Assembly: GCA_002067325.1 (NCBI GenBank)
Contig: MVQY01000112.1
Location: 1-6,280, forward strand
DNA: 6,280 nucleotides
Direction of reading: 5' to 3'
Source of the DNA: Methanobacterium sp. PtaU1.Bin097
GTDB taxonomy: Archaea > Methanobacteriota > Methanobacteria > Methanobacteriales > Methanobacteriaceae
Made by a program: the position numbers and the translations under genes. Of the stretch, positions 4,909 to 6,280 are shown in pieces (position 1 is the first letter of the stretch; each line of letters opens with the position of its first letter). The notes under the pieces were generated by a model. That model saw only the letters and a program-made list of their open reading frames with translations. It did not search any database and had not been told where the DNA came from.

Positions 4909-6095
4909 CTATGTTCTTTCTGGTTCATTAATTTTCCAATGGCAACACCCAATCTTCCCATACCTTCCTCTATCTTTTCCTCACTAGAATTAGAGAAATT
5001 AAGCCTTAACGTATTATCCCCACCTCCCTCACAGAAAAAGGCTTTACCAGGTACGAAGGCCACGTTTTCACGGATGGCCAGGTCAAAGAGTTCCAGTGAG
5101 GATAAACCTTCCGGTAGGGTGACCCATAGAAACATCCCACCTTCCGGTTTGGTGTAATCCACCCCATCCGGGAAGTGTTCAGCGATCATCTCCACCATTA
5201 AATTTCTCTGGTTCCGGTACATCTCCCTTATCTTCTCTATGTGCTTATCCACATCGTTATCCGTTAAATACTGGTATATCACCCTCTGGGTGAAGTAGTT
5301 GGAATGAAGGTCCGAGGCCTGTTTGGCAATGACCAGTTTTTCCATTACATCTTCCGGGGCCACTATCCAGCCCAGCCGCATACCAGGAGAGACGATCTTA
5401 GAAAATGAGCCCAAAAGCATCCCCTCTTCCAGGTAAGATTTAACCGGTGGTAGATCTTCTCCCAGGAATCTTATCTCTCCGTAGGGGTTATCCTCTAAAA
5501 ATATCGTATCCCTATCTCGTAAAATTTCCGCAACTTTTTCCCTTTTCTCCTGGGAGTAGGTTATCCCGGTAGGGTTCTGGAAATTGGTAACTGAATAAAA
5601 TAATTTGATATTATCTTCATCCAGCACTTTTATCAGGGCGTCCGTATCAACCCCATCCTCCAGTAAAGGTACAGATTTAAATTCTGCCTCTAACAATCCG
5701 AATGATTGTATGGCGGCAAGGTAGGTGGGATTTTCAAACAGGACCCTATCTCCCTTGTTTAGAAATACTTTACCAGTTAAGTCTATTCCCTGCTGCGAGC
5801 CGTTGGTGATTAGAATCTGGTCCGTATCAACTTCTAAACCCTTTTTCAGGTACCTCTGGGCAATGTATTCCCTGAGGGGCCTGTATCCTTCAGTTGTGCT
5901 GTATTGGAGTGCTTCTTCCCCTCTAGTCCCTAATACTTTGGTGACTGCTTCTTCTACCTCTTTAACCGGGAATGATTTGGGGTTAGGGAGCCCTCCGGCA
6001 AAGGATATGATATTTGGATCTTCGGTGACCTTCAATATCTCCCTGATGAATGATTTATGAACGTTGTTCATCCGGTCTGCAAATTGTTTGTTCAT
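4905..6095 (-). CDS. PLP-dependent class I/II aminotransferase
   Basis: A 396-residue fold-type I aminotransferase of the group holding LysN, 2-aminoadipate and kynurenine aminotransferases and multi-substrate archaeal enzymes. It transfers amino groups from an amino acid to a 2-oxo acid. Motifs seen: IISFAGGLPNP near the N-terminus (29-39); TNGSQQG (97-103), which binds the cofactor phosphate; NFQNPTG (171-177) with Asn174; EDNPYGE (201-207) with Asp202 and Tyr205; SFSK (230-233) with Lys233 as the Schiff-base lysine; MRLGW with Arg240; and LRLNFS (363-368) with Arg364, which grips the substrate carboxylate. All key residues are intact. An in-frame GTG lies four codons upstream (6107). ATG 6095 is preferred because a GGCGAT stretch precedes it and the likely transcription start is near 6112. 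Substrate cannot be told: branched-chain, aromatic or aminoadipate are all possible. It lies between a 4Fe-4S protein gene upstream and the coupled glycosylase gene. Confidence 0.92.
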   Translation of the reverse strand: MNKQFADRMNNVHKSFIREILKVTEDPNIISFAGGLPNPKSFPVKEVEEAVTKVLGTRGEEALQYSTTEGYRPLREYIAQRYLKKGLEVDTDQILITNGSQQGIDLTGKVFLNKGDRVLFENPTYLAAIQSFGLLEAEFKSVPLLEDGVDTDALIKVLDEDNIKLFYSVTNFQNPTGITYSQEKREKVAEILRDRDTIFLEDNPYGEIRFLGEDLPPVKSYLEEGMLLGSFSKIVSPGMRLGWIVAPEDVMEKLVIAKQASDLHSNYFTQRVIYQYLTDNDVDKHIEKIREMYRNQRNLMVEMIAEHFPDGVDYTKPEGGMFLWVTLPEGLSSLELFDLAIRENVAFVPGKAFFCEGGGDNTLRLNFSNSSEEKIEEGMGRLGVAIGKLMNQKEHR

Positions 6096-6132
6096 GTTAA
6101 TCGCCACTAGTTAATAATTTGTTCTTATCTTC

Positions 6133-6140
6133 TTTTATAT
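6133..6140 (-). promoter_or_regulatory. Possible internal TATA box for the aminotransferase
   Basis: On the minus strand ATATAAAA lies just after the stop codon of the upstream Fe-S protein gene, overlapping it by one base. A start about 25 nt downstream would be near 6112. That gives a leader of about 17 nt before ATG 6095, or an almost leaderless mRNA for GTG 6107. No oligo-T separates the two genes, so read-through from upstream is also possible. Confidence 0.45.
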
Positions 6141-6280
6141 TATTTTTTACTCCCGTATCTCCTTACATGCTCCCAGGCCCTTCTATATTTATGGGGAGTT
6201 TTATCTTCATCATATATGGATACGTCCTCTCTACCCCAGACCTTCCTGTCCTCCCCTACTGGACAGACCTTTATACAGAT
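6140..6280 (-). CDS. C-terminal end of a 4Fe-4S cluster protein (partial)
   Basis: Only the last 46 codons are in the window; the gene continues beyond the right edge. The frame begins inside CIKVCPVGEDRKVWG. Cys2 and Cys6 of the fragment in a CxxxCP setting are typical of the last part of a 4Fe-4S site, as in the double-cluster binding proteins common in methanogens. A charged tail with RRAWEHVRRYG follows and ends at TAA (6140-6142). It is on the same strand as the aminotransferase, 44 nt upstream of ATG 6095, so it may head the same operon. Family beyond 'ferredoxin-like 4Fe-4S protein' cannot be fixed from this piece. It could belong to a QueG-like or other redox protein. Confidence 0.72.
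   Translation of the reverse strand: MCIKVCPVGEDRKVWGREDVSIYDEDKTPHKYRRAWEHVRRYGSKK

Noticed and set aside
4595..6060. Open frames on the + strand opposite the glycosylase and aminotransferase
   Set aside because: They are shadows of two proteins with intact catalytic motifs.

Overview
The window looks archaeal and most likely comes from a methanogen of the Methanobacteriales (a Methanobacterium-like genome). The evidence is a full-length archaeal 7S/SRP RNA with an Alu-like 5' domain and a bacterial-like helix 8, TTTAAATA-type TATA boxes about 25 nt ahead of stable RNAs, strong GGAGGTG-like ribosome binding sites, a tRNA gene without encoded CCA, oligo-T ends, and the general style of the proteins. 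The genus is an inference. Base composition is moderate to AT-rich by eye, with very AT-rich spacers. I see no transposase, CRISPR array, phage gene or recognisable defence system. This looks like chromosomal housekeeping DNA with some interesting regulatory and repair-related details.

Layout. 1-230: no protein gene; an AT-rich spacer with a complex set of inverted repeats (88-168) and two TTTAAATA boxes, the second of which fits as the SRP RNA promoter. 233-542 (+): SRP RNA, a main non-coding gene here; short open frames across it are spurious. 575-1651 (-): AlkZ-like winged-helix protein with the QxQ motif of AlkZ-type DNA glycosylases, tail-to-tail with the SRP RNA over a two-way A4T5 tract. 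1652-1806: divergent promoter region holding two copies of a dyad element. 1807-3126 (+): CNNM/CorC-type membrane protein (DUF21, two CBS domains, CorC_HlyC domain). 3175-3259 (+): tRNA-Ser(GCU). 3369-3869 (+): small five-helix membrane protein resembling DUF6790, with a dyad near its probable promoter.

3922-6280 (-): three genes on the same strand. Transcription runs from the C-terminal end of a 4Fe-4S cluster protein cut by the window edge, through a class I/II PLP aminotransferase, to an AlkA-like HhH-GPD DNA glycosylase. The last two overlap by 4 bp (ATGA) and are very probably co-translated.

Two unrelated families of alkylbase DNA glycosylase (AlkZ-like and AlkA-like) therefore sit about 2.3 kb apart, although not in one operon. 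For three proteins the most upstream possible start is not the best one. The preferred starts are ATG 1651 and ATG 1807, supported by ribosome binding sites, and ATG 6095, supported less strongly. The most useful second looks are the inverted repeats at 88-168, the duplicated dyad at 1728-1787, the dyad at 3308-3323, and the aminotransferase-glycosylase coupling.
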